DNA of 64,000 nt from Reyranella sp. GTDB lineage: Bacteria > Pseudomonadota > Alphaproteobacteria > Reyranellales > Reyranellaceae. Under the pieces are notes generated by a model. That model did no database searches. It was not told where the DNA came from and saw only the letters and a list, made by a program, of their open reading frames with translations. The stretch covers positions 124,001-188,000 of the forward strand of contig NZ_SCVC01000030.1 of assembly GCF_004297405.1 (NCBI RefSeq), written 5' to 3'. Positions 51,851-59,090 of this stretch are shown here, piece by piece (positions within the stretch are counted from its first letter, which is position 1; each line of letters begins with the position of its first letter). The position numbers and the translations under genes are program-made.

Positions 51851-51961
51851 TATGACCCCTCCGCCTCGCAAGCGAGGCACCTCCCCATTTGAATGGGGAG
51901 GCGAAGGATCTCCTCCCCATTCAAATGGGGAGGTGCCCGCGTCTTCGTGGGCGGAGGGGTC
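51851..51961. repeat. Composite hairpin repeat, copy D (most complete)
   Basis: Near-complete inverted repeat. Left arm: TGACCCCTCCG, stem CCTCGC-AA-GCGAGG, CACCTCCCC-ATTTGAAT-GGGGAGG. Spacer CGAAGGATCT. Right arm: CCTCCCC-ATTCAAAT-GGGGAGGTG, stem CCCGCG-TCTT-CGTGGG, CGGAGGGGTCA. The outer modules match perfectly while the inner stems differ in sequence but each stays paired. It lies between two genes on the same strand. Confidence 0.9.
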
Positions 51962-52000
51962 AGAGCGCGCAACAAGAACACAAGCAAAGGGGGAGCCGCC

Positions 52001-53275
52001 ATGATCGACGAAGCACTCGCGAAGAAATTGATCGAGGCCTGTCGGAGTGACGGCGAGTTTCGGCTTGCGGCGCGGCACTGGACGGGGGGTCTGCGTCTGG
52101 AGTCGCCATCCGGTGCGTGCGCGATGCTGATCGAAGACGGACAGGTCGGCCCGCCCCAGCCGCCGCGCAGTGCCACTGGCCGCATCGTTCTCAAAGCGTC
52201 GGAGGAGACATGGGCGAAGCTGCTCTCGGCCAAGCCGCCGCGCTTTCATAACGACCTCTCCGCCCTCCTCGCGCTCAAGGCAATGACCCTGGAGGCCGAT
52301 CCGGTCTGCTTTGCGCAGTATTATCCGGCGGTCATGCGCGCCATCGAACTGCTGCGTCCGAAGACGGCGCAGGCGCCGCTGTCCGTCGCGAAGCCCGCCG
52401 GCACCTTCGATAGCCCGGTCGGACGCTACGTCCATCTCGACATCGAGGGTCAGGACTACCGCATCTATTTCGAGGAAGCGGGCTCGGGCATTCCGATGCT
52501 GCTGCAGCACACCGCGGGCGCTCACGGCGCGCAGTGGCGGCACCTATTCGAGTGCCGCGAGATCACTGATCATTTCCGCCTGATCGCCTACGACCTGCCG
52601 TTCCATGGCAAGTCGCTGCCGCCGGTCGGGCCGAAATGGTGGACAGAGGAGTATCGCCTGACCGCCGCGTTCGCCCGCGCTCTTCCGGTGACCTTGGCGC
52701 GCACGCTCGATCTCCAGCGTCCCGTCTTCATGGGATGCTCGGTGGGCGGCCTGCTGGCGCTCGATCTCGCGCGCTATCATCCGGATGTCTTCAGTGCGGT
52801 GATCTCGCTCGAAGGCGCGCTCAAGATCGAAGTCGCCATCAGCGACCTCGGCCGCCTCTGGCATCCGCAGGTGAGCAACGAATACAAAGGGCGGCTGATG
52901 AACGGGTTGATGAGCCCGACATCGCCCGAGGCCTATCGCAAGGAGACCAGCCAAGTCTACGCCTCGGGCTGGCCGCCGGCCTTCCTTGGCGACCTCCACT
53001 ACTATGTCGACGACTATGATCTCCGCCAGGAGGCGTCGAAGATCGACACCGGACGTGTCGCCGTCCACATCCTGAGCGGCGAATACGACGCCAGCGGCAC
53101 GATGGAGCATGGGCGGGCCGCGCATAAAGCGATCGCGGGCTCGACCTGGGCTGGCATGGACGATGTCGGCCACTTCCCGATGTCGGAGAATCCGAACGCG
53201 TTCTTCAGCTATCTCCTGCCGATCCTGAAGCAGGTTCACGAAGCATATTCACAGGCCGCGCCAAAACCGAAATAA
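52001..53275 (+). CDS. Alpha/beta hydrolase with N-terminal SCP2-like domain
   Basis: 424-aa protein. ATG 52001 has GGGGGAG upstream; the longer frame would begin in the hairpin repeat. Residues 1-115 resemble a sterol-carrier (SCP2-like) domain (DGEFRLAARHWTGGLRLESPSGACAMLIEDGQVGPP, IVLKASEETWAKLLSAKPPRFHNDLSALLALKAMTLEADP). Residues 145-420 are an alpha/beta hydrolase with nucleophile elbow FMGCSVGGLLALDLA (Ser in GCSVG), Asp in LSGEYDASG and His in DDVGHFPMSENP. The fusion suggests hydrolysis of a lipid-like substrate; identity unknown. Confidence 0.85.
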   Translation: MIDEALAKKLIEACRSDGEFRLAARHWTGGLRLESPSGACAMLIEDGQVGPPQPPRSATGRIVLKASEETWAKLLSAKPPRFHNDLSALLALKAMTLEADPVCFAQYYPAVMRAIELLRPKTAQAPLSVAKPAGTFDSPVGRYVHLDIEGQDYRIYFEEAGSGIPMLLQHTAGAHGAQWRHLFECREITDHFRLIAYDLPFHGKSLPPVGPKWWTEEYRLTAAFARALPVTLARTLDLQRPVFMGCSVGGLLALDLARYHPDVFSAVISLEGALKIEVAISDLGRLWHPQVSNEYKGRLMNGLMSPTSPEAYRKETSQVYASGWPPAFLGDLHYYVDDYDLRQEASKIDTGRVAVHILSGEYDASGTMEHGRAAHKAIAGSTWAGMDDVGHFPMSENPNAFFSYLLPILKQVHEAYSQAAPKPK

Positions 53276-53378
53276 GCTGCTGGGTGCGCGCCAGCTTCTC
53301 GCAATCTTCCTTGGCTAGAAGAGACGTCCGGCAACCCGGACGGCTCTGCGGCGTTGTGCCGGGAGGAAGGTTGAGTAC

Positions 53379-53579
53379 GTGACCCATAATTTTCTACGTT
53401 CCCATCTGGTCAGCGCAGTTCTGTTGCTGGCCCTGGCCGCCGGTCTCTCGACGAGTCTGACCGGCTGCGGCGTCGTGGCGTTCCCGGTGCGCGCCACCAG
53501 TGCCGCGGTCAAGATCGTCCCCGTCGCCGGCGATGTCGTCGCCGCCCCGCTCGACGTGACCGCCGACGTGATCGACTGA
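53379..53579 (+). CDS. Small lipoprotein (DUF6726-like)
   Basis: 66-aa predicted lipoprotein with signal sequence and lipobox (LVSAVLLLALAAGLSTSLTGCGVV), followed by FPVRATSAAVKIVPVAGDVVAAPLDVTADVID, a pattern recurring in alphaproteobacterial DUF6726 proteins from memory. GTG 53379 follows GGAGGAAGG. It is anchored in the inner or outer membrane; role unknown. Confidence 0.75.
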   Translation: MTHNFLRSHLVSAVLLLALAAGLSTSLTGCGVVAFPVRATSAAVKIVPVAGDVVAAPLDVTADVID

Positions 53580-53713
53580 CGTTCATCTTCGCTGGCCTGT
53601 TCGTTGGCCTGTTCGGCTGGCGAGAACGTTGTGTTCACCGGAAGGCAATTGCTCGCGGAGGGCACGCAGCACCACACTGATCGCATCCACGCCTCGACGG
53701 GAGGACGTGAGCC

Positions 53714-55153
53714 TTGCGATCTTCACTGCGCCTCCGGGTTCGCGCCATTTGCTACATGGCGATCGCGGCCCTGTTCCCTCTCGCCGCTGTGGCCCAACCC
53801 GCGGCGCCGACTGCGCCGCCCACTGGGCTTCCTGCCGGTCCGCCCGACTTCAAGCTCTTCCGCTACGACGAAGACTACCGCTATCTCGCAGATCCCTCGG
53901 CGCCCAGGGATTACTGGGATCCGATGAAGTACATCGTCCTCGACCGCGAGTATCCGATCTATCTCAGCGTCGGCGGCGAGCTGCGGGAGCGCTTCGAGTA
54001 TTACTCGGCGCCGGACTTCGCCCTGCTCGGCACACCGCCCAACGGCTATCTCCTGCAGCGCTTCCTGATCAATGCAGACCTTCACGTCGGCGACAGTTTC
54101 CGCGCCTTCGCCCAGCTCGGCAGCTACTTCGCCTTCGGCAAGGACTTCGCCGCCCCGCCCTACGAGGATCAGCTCGACCTGCAGCAGGCCTTCGTCGATA
54201 TCAGCCTGCCGCCCGTGCCGAGCGCCGGCCTCACCTCGATCCTGCGGTTCGGCCGCCAGGAAATGGCCTTCGGCTCGCAGCGCATCATCGCCGTCCGCGA
54301 TGCGCCGAATGTCCGGCGGGCCTTCGACGGCTTTCGCCTCCATGCCGAGACGAGCACCTTCCGCGTCGATGCGCTGGCGGTGCGCCCCGTGCTCAACCGG
54401 CTCGGCGTCTTCAACGACCAGTCGAATCCTAATCAGGCGCTGTGGGGGCTCTACGCCACGGCGCTGTTCGGGCCGGGCCGCGGCATCGACCTCTACTATC
54501 TCGGCTACGACAATGCCCGCACCGCCTTCGCCGGATCGGTCGGCCAGGAGACGCGGCAGTCGATCGGCCTCAGGCTGTTCGGCACCGCGGCGGGATGGGA
54601 CTGGGACTGGGAGGCGCTGTGGCAGTTCGGCTCCTTCGCCAACCGGCAGATCCTCGCCTGGACCGTATCATCGAACACCGGATACACGTTCCGCGACATG
54701 CCGTGGTCGCCGCGACTGGGGCTCAAGGCCGATATCGCGAGCGGCGACAGCACACCGGGCGGCCGGACCGTCGGCACCTTCAACGCGCTGTTCCCCAAGC
54801 TCGCCTACTTCAACGCAGCGGCCCTCCTCGCGCCGGCCAACATCATGGACCTGCAGCCGTCGATTTCGATCCGGCCGTTCCGCAACGTCACCGTGACCCT
54901 CGGCTGGGACTTCGCCTGGCGCCAGACGACGCAGGACGCGATCTACATCGAGCCGTTCGTGGCGGTGCCCCGCACCGCCGGCCAGGGCAGCTCCTACATC
55001 GGCAACCAGATCGCGCTCGACATCACCTGGCAGGTCAACCGGCACATAACGCTCGAAGCGAGCTACGTCCATTTCAGTGCAGGCGACACGCTGAAAGCTG
55101 CCGGCGGACGCGATGTCGATTTCGTGGCGTTCGCCGCGACCTACCGTTTCTAG
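53714..55153 (+). CDS. Alginate export-type outer-membrane porin
   Basis: 479-aa outer-membrane beta-barrel of the alginate-export (AlgE-like) domain family. TTG 53714 after GGGAGG opens a signal peptide (MRSSLRLRVRAICYMAIAALFPLAAVAQ). The first domain blocks are LSVGGELRERFEYYSAPDF, LQRFLINADLHVGDSFRAFAQLGSYFAFG and LDLQQAFVDISLP. Barrel strands alternate to the C-terminal aromatic RDVDFVAFAATYRF. No other alginate genes are near, so its substrate is unlikely to be alginate itself. Confidence 0.88.
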   Translation: MRSSLRLRVRAICYMAIAALFPLAAVAQPAAPTAPPTGLPAGPPDFKLFRYDEDYRYLADPSAPRDYWDPMKYIVLDREYPIYLSVGGELRERFEYYSAPDFALLGTPPNGYLLQRFLINADLHVGDSFRAFAQLGSYFAFGKDFAAPPYEDQLDLQQAFVDISLPPVPSAGLTSILRFGRQEMAFGSQRIIAVRDAPNVRRAFDGFRLHAETSTFRVDALAVRPVLNRLGVFNDQSNPNQALWGLYATALFGPGRGIDLYYLGYDNARTAFAGSVGQETRQSIGLRLFGTAAGWDWDWEALWQFGSFANRQILAWTVSSNTGYTFRDMPWSPRLGLKADIASGDSTPGGRTVGTFNALFPKLAYFNAAALLAPANIMDLQPSISIRPFRNVTVTLGWDFAWRQTTQDAIYIEPFVAVPRTAGQGSSYIGNQIALDITWQVNRHITLEASYVHFSAGDTLKAAGGRDVDFVAFAATYRF

Positions 55154-55176
55154 GCTCCGGACTAATAACCAGTAGC

Positions 55177-55677
55177 CTACGATTTGCGCGCGGCCAGGTG
55201 GTCGGCGAGCTTGTCGAGCGTCTGGCCGCCGAATTCGACCGCACCGAAGGCAATGCCCGCGTCGCGCCGCGCGCGCGTCGGATGCATCTGACGCAAGGTG
55301 AGGACCGTCTTTCCGTCCGTTTGCGCGTCGAACGTGACCAGCATTCTAAACTTGCCTGGATCATCGTCCTTGTCGGAACCGTGATCGACCTCGATCAGAT
55401 GCGGCCGCTCGATGCGCAGAAAGGTCATGCGATTGTCGTAGCGAACGCCGTTCGCACCGACCATGTCGAACCGCCACACGCCGCCCACGCGAACGTCGAT
55501 CTCGTGCGTCTCGATCGCGAGGCCCTTGGGGCCGAACCACGCTGCGAGCTGCTCGGGGTCGGTCCACGCGTCGAAGACGTCCTCGCGGGGCGCATCGATC
55601 ACGCGGGAAAGCACGATCTCACGATCGAGCGGCCAGGCGGCCCATGCCGATTCAGTCTGTGCGGATCTGTCAGTCAT
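55177..55677 (-). CDS. SRPBCC (AHSA1-like) protein
   Basis: 166-aa START-like fold protein. Blocks: REIVLSRVIDAPREDVFDAWTDPEQLAAWFGPKGLAIETHEIDVRVGGVWRFDMVG, NRMTFLRIERPHLIEVDHG and FGAVEFGGQTLDKLADHLA. ATG 55677 overlaps the stop of the ArsR-type gene upstream (ATGA), so the two are translationally coupled. Such pairs (ArsR plus SRPBCC) are frequent; the ligand is unknown. Confidence 0.9.
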   Translation of the reverse strand: MTDRSAQTESAWAAWPLDREIVLSRVIDAPREDVFDAWTDPEQLAAWFGPKGLAIETHEIDVRVGGVWRFDMVGANGVRYDNRMTFLRIERPHLIEVDHGSDKDDDPGKFRMLVTFDAQTDGKTVLTLRQMHPTRARRDAGIAFGAVEFGGQTLDKLADHLAARKS

Positions 55678-56015
55678 CTCGTTGTGTCCTTCTTTCTGCG
55701 GGCCAGGTGAGCTTCCAGCCGATCGAGCCGGCTTTCCCACGTCGCGATATGCGTGCGCAGCCAATCGTCGGTGCTGCGAAGCGCCTTCGGCGTGAGCGAG
55801 CACGTCCGGACGCGCCCGGATTTTTCCGACGAGACGAGGCCGCCGCGTTCGAGCACGCGAATGTGCTTGAGCAGTGTCGGCAGCCCGATCTCGAAAGGCT
55901 CGGCGAGTTCGCCGACCGTGGCGTCTCCGCTGCACAGGCGAGCGACGATCGCGCGCCGCGTCGGATCGGCCAGCGCTGTGAACGCGAGGTTCAGGCGATG
56001 CTCATAGTTTTCCAT
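55674..56015 (-). CDS. ArsR-family transcriptional repressor
   Basis: 113-aa winged-helix regulator: MENYEHRLNLAFTALADPTRRAIVARLCSGDATVGELAEPFEIGLPTLLKHIRVLERGGLVSSEKSGRVRTCSLTPKAL. The recognition helix region matches the ArsR/SmtB pattern, but the metal-binding Cys residues of true metal sensors are absent, so it probably senses a protein or organic ligand. The short frame at 56015 is preferred to the extension at 56204. It likely controls itself and the coupled SRPBCC gene. Confidence 0.92.
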   Translation of the reverse strand: MENYEHRLNLAFTALADPTRRAIVARLCSGDATVGELAEPFEIGLPTLLKHIRVLERGGLVSSEKSGRVRTCSLTPKALRSTDDWLRTHIATWESRLDRLEAHLARRKKDTTR

Positions 56016-56165
56016 ACGGCGAACTAATTCGAGAGGCGCCTCGGAGTCAACATTAGTTTTCCAGTTGGCAAACCTTTCCCTCAGGGAGACACCCTGCAGA
56101 CAGCGTGAACCGTCCGATCGATGGCGCCCCTGTCCATGACCATCCCTGTTCGCTATGGTCGAACG

Positions 56166-57092
56166 ATGAGGTTCCGCATGGACGACCTTCTGACGTTTTT
56201 GCACGTCGTCGAGACGTCGAGCGTCAGCGCGGCGGCGGAACGCCTCAAGATTTCAAAGTCCGTCGTCAGCAAGAGGGTCTCGGATCTCGAGACGGAACTG
56301 GGCGTGCAGTTGTTTCAGCGCTCGGGCCACCGGCTCTTTCCGACGGAGAACGCGATCGTCTACTCCCGGCGGCTTTGCGAGATCGTTGCCGACCTCGACA
56401 AGGCGTCGGACCTGGTCGCGCAGGATCGCGAATCCATCGCGGGCGACGTCAAGATCGCCTGCCCGATGGCGCTCGGCACGCACCTCCTGACACCGAGCCT
56501 GATCACCCTGGCGCAGCGGCAGCCGCGGCTCGTCGTCAGCCTGGTGCTGGACGACCGTATCTACGATCACAGGGTCAGCGAGAGCTACGACATCGCAATC
56601 CGCATGGGGGCGCCCCGCAGCGAATCGCTGATCGTGCGCAAGCTGGCGATCAGCCACCGCGTCGTCTGTTGCAGTCCGGCTTATGCCGACCGGTTCGGAC
56701 TGCCGCAGACGATCGACGACCTGCCGAACCACGCCTGCCTGACCTACACGAACGCCCTGACGTCCAGGGTCTGGCAGTTCGAGTCACCGACGCGGCGCGG
56801 CAATCACCGGACTGTCCCTGTCCAGGGACGCCTGGTGGCAAACAGCCCTGAGATCCTGTGCAACGGCGCCATCGCCGGGCTCGGCCTCGCGGTGCTCCCG
56901 ATGTTCGTCGCCGCGCAGGCGTTGCGCGACGGGCGCCTGATCGACGCCCTGCCGAATGCCCGTCCGCTGGCGGACACAGTCTATGCGATACGCCCGCCGA
57001 ACGGCCGGCTGCCGACGCGCGTGCGGGCCGTGATCGACCATCTGGTCGGCGCGTTCGACGCGAAGTCGGGTTGGGAAACCGCCATTCGCTGA
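56166..57092 (+). CDS. LysR-family transcriptional regulator
   Basis: 308-aa regulator. The N-terminal HTH reads MDDLLTFLHVVETSSVSAAAERLKISKSVVSKRVSDLETELGVQLFQRSGHRLFPTENA. The effector domain follows (DVKIACPMALGTHLLTPSLITLAQRQP, AIRMGAPRSESLIVRKLAISHRVVCCSPAYADRFG, GAIAGLGLAVLPMFVAAQAL). Start 56166 is preferred over 56121. It is convergent with the hydrolase operon at 57108-58893, which it may or may not control. Confidence 0.93.
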   Translation: MRFRMDDLLTFLHVVETSSVSAAAERLKISKSVVSKRVSDLETELGVQLFQRSGHRLFPTENAIVYSRRLCEIVADLDKASDLVAQDRESIAGDVKIACPMALGTHLLTPSLITLAQRQPRLVVSLVLDDRIYDHRVSESYDIAIRMGAPRSESLIVRKLAISHRVVCCSPAYADRFGLPQTIDDLPNHACLTYTNALTSRVWQFESPTRRGNHRTVPVQGRLVANSPEILCNGAIAGLGLAVLPMFVAAQALRDGRLIDALPNARPLADTVYAIRPPNGRLPTRVRAVIDHLVGAFDAKSGWETAIR

Positions 57093-57108
57093 ACCGTCGA
57101 CCGACGGT
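57093..57108. terminator. Hairpin between convergent genes, overlapping a stop codon
   Basis: ACCGTCG-AC-CGACGGT, a 7-bp stem with a 2-base loop, filling the gap between the LysR stop (57092) and the hydrolase stop (57108). Likely a shared terminator; no T-run. Confidence 0.4.
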
Positions 57109-57794
57109 CAGACACGCTCCGAGTCGAGCTTCTCCTGCTTGGTCGCGACCTCCTGCGCCTTGGCGTAGCTCTCGTAGAGCAGCGCATAGGACGGGAAGAT
57201 CTTGCTGTAGACCTCGGCCCATTGCTGGGCATCGTCGCGATGCCAGGTCCGTTGCAGCTCCGCGGCCACGGCGGCCGTGTCCATGGGCACGACGCCGGCC
57301 TGCACGACGCGCGCCAGGGTGATCTCCTGCGCCATCTTGGAATAGGTGCCGGAGGCGTCGACCACGGCGAAGACCTTGTAGCCTTCATGCACGGCCGCGA
57401 TCGCGGGGAAGGCCATGCACACGCTGGTGATGGTGCCGGCGATGATCAGCGTCTTGCGGCCGGTCGCCTTCACGGCGGCGACGAAGTCCGCATTGTCCCA
57501 CGCGCTGATCTCGCCCTTGCGCGCGACGTACTTCGCATGCGGCGCATTCTGGTGGATCTCGGGAATCAGCGGCCCGTTGGGTCCCTGCGGCACCGAGGCG
57601 GTGGTGATGACCGGCATCTTGCAGAGCGTCGCCATCTTGGCGAGCGCGGTGGCGTGATTGCGCAGCACCGGCATCGGCATGTCGCCAACCGTCTGGAACA
57701 GGCCGCTCTGATGATCAATCAGAAGCATCACCGAATCGTCGGGATCGATGACTGGACGCTGCCCGTCGAAGTTCGCGATGTTGTTTGGAGCCAT
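57108..57794 (-). CDS. Isochorismatase-family hydrolase (YcaC-like)
   Basis: 228-aa cysteine hydrolase of the YcaC/nicotinamidase branch. Triad: Asp in [17 protein letters not shown], Lys in [17 protein letters not shown], and Cys in [18 protein letters not shown]. The GEISAWDN block is typical of YcaC-type proteins. It is last of an operon (58893, 58204, 57794) with a related hydrolase and a monooxygenase. Substrate unknown. Confidence 0.9.
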   Translation of the reverse strand: MAPNNIANFDGQRPVIDPDDSVMLLIDHQSGLFQTVGDMPMPVLRNHATALAKMATLCKMPVITTASVPQGPNGPLIPEIHQNAPHAKYVARKGEISAWDNADFVAAVKATGRKTLIIAGTITSVCMAFPAIAAVHEGYKVFAVVDASGTYSKMAQEITLARVVQAGVVPMDTAAVAAELQRTWHRDDAQQWAEVYSKIFPSYALLYESYAKAQEVATKQEKLDSERV

Positions 57795-57907
57795 AGATAT
57801 CTCCTTTCAAGAGAGGCGCGGCGCACTCTACTGCCGGCCTCTTCACCCGGAACCGCCGTTCGGTCGAACCTCCTGTTCGCGATCGTCGAACAGGCTTCGG
57901 GCCTTCC

Positions 57908-58204
57908 TCACGCAATGCGATTGAGCTTGAGCACGGAGTCGATGGCTTCCACGTTCCCGGCGCCATGCGCATGGAAGTGCTGGATGTGCGGCCCCTGGGT
58001 GTGATGCTTGTGCTGTGCATCGGCCGATGCCCAGTGCTCCACGAAGACGAAGTGCCCCGGATTGTCCTCGTCGACGAAGAGCTCGTAACGCAGATTGCCC
58101 TCGTCTTTGCGCGACGGCTCGACCACGGCGATCAGATCACGCCGTAGCTCTTCCTCTTTTCCCTTCTTCGCGCGAAGGGAGACGACCATGAACAGCTCGC
58201 TCAT
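57908..58204 (-). CDS. Antibiotic biosynthesis monooxygenase (ABM) domain protein
   Basis: 98-aa dimeric ferredoxin-like-fold protein of the ABM/YgiN type: MSELFMVVSLRAKKGKEEELRRDLIAVVEPSRKDEGNLRYELFVDEDNPGHFVFVEHWASADAQHKHHTQGPHIQHF. Relatives oxidise quinols or heme without cofactor, but the substrate here is unknown. ATG 58204 follows GGAG. It lies between two isochorismatase-type hydrolase genes in one operon. Confidence 0.88.
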   Translation of the reverse strand: MSELFMVVSLRAKKGKEEELRRDLIAVVEPSRKDEGNLRYELFVDEDNPGHFVFVEHWASADAQHKHHTQGPHIQHFHAHGAGNVEAIDSVLKLNRIA

Positions 58205-58251
58205 TTGCCAGCTCCTGTCGGTGGCCCGGTCGTTCCTTCGGGCGTCGCTCC

Positions 58252-58893
58252 TCACTCCGTCTTGTCGTACGAGAACTGGATTCCCGCCGTGCCGCCGGTT
58301 TCGATGAACAGCGACATGAAGCCCGGCACCGTTTCCTTGCGGGCCCAGTCGCGCTGCAGTTCGCAGAAGAGCTGGGGGACGCTGATCATCTTGCCGCCGG
58401 CCTGTTCGATGCGGCGGAGCGCGGCTTCATGTGCCGCGAGCGAAGTGCCGCCAACCGCGTCCGCGACGACATAGACCTCGTAGCCCTCGGCCAGCGCATC
58501 GATCGCCGGGAAGGTCAGACAGGCTTCGGTCCAGAGCGCGGTCATGATCAGCTTCTTGCGCCCGGTCTTCTCGACAGCGGCCTTGAACTCGACATCCTCC
58601 CAGGAATTGATGGTGGTGCGGTCGATGGTCGGAACCCCCTTGAGCGCCTTCTGGATCTGCGGGATCGGCGGCTTGTTCAGGCCCGTCTTCACGTTCACCG
58701 TCGAATGGACGATCGGCAGGTCATAGACGACGGCCGCCCTGGACGCGCCGACGATGTTGTTGACCAGAAGCTGCCGGTCCATCGAGGCAATCGAGTTCAC
58801 CTGAACGGGCTGGTAGTCGATGATGACGAATGCCGAATTCTTCGGTGTCAGCAGGCGATCCTTGACGGGATCGCGAATAGGTTCGCTCGCCAT
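58252..58893 (-). CDS. Isochorismatase-family hydrolase (YcaC-like), second copy
   Basis: 213-aa hydrolase. Asp is in AFVIIDYQPVQVNSIASM, the Cys nucleophile in LIMTALWTEACLTFPAIDA. The usual Lys is not obvious (TIDRTTINSWEDVEF stands where [12 protein letters not shown] is in the neighbour), so the triad may be modified. ATG 58893 follows AAGGAG. First gene of the operon with the ABM monooxygenase and the 57794 hydrolase. Confidence 0.87.
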   Translation of the reverse strand: MASEPIRDPVKDRLLTPKNSAFVIIDYQPVQVNSIASMDRQLLVNNIVGASRAAVVYDLPIVHSTVNVKTGLNKPPIPQIQKALKGVPTIDRTTINSWEDVEFKAAVEKTGRKKLIMTALWTEACLTFPAIDALAEGYEVYVVADAVGGTSLAAHEAALRRIEQAGGKMISVPQLFCELQRDWARKETVPGFMSLFIETGGTAGIQFSYDKTE

Positions 58894-59090
58894 GCTCTGT
58901 CTCCTTTGAATTTGATTGGAAACGAATCTCGTGCACTCCGGGCGAAGCCAAATCTCGCGCCGGGCAAGCACCACCCTAGGCGCTTCCTGCCGACCCTGGT
59001 GTTCGTCTTTTTCGAAACCGATGTTCCCCGCCGCCGAACATGTCACGCGGGCAGGTCTTTACGAGCGCCCGAGGCGGCCGGACGGGAGCT

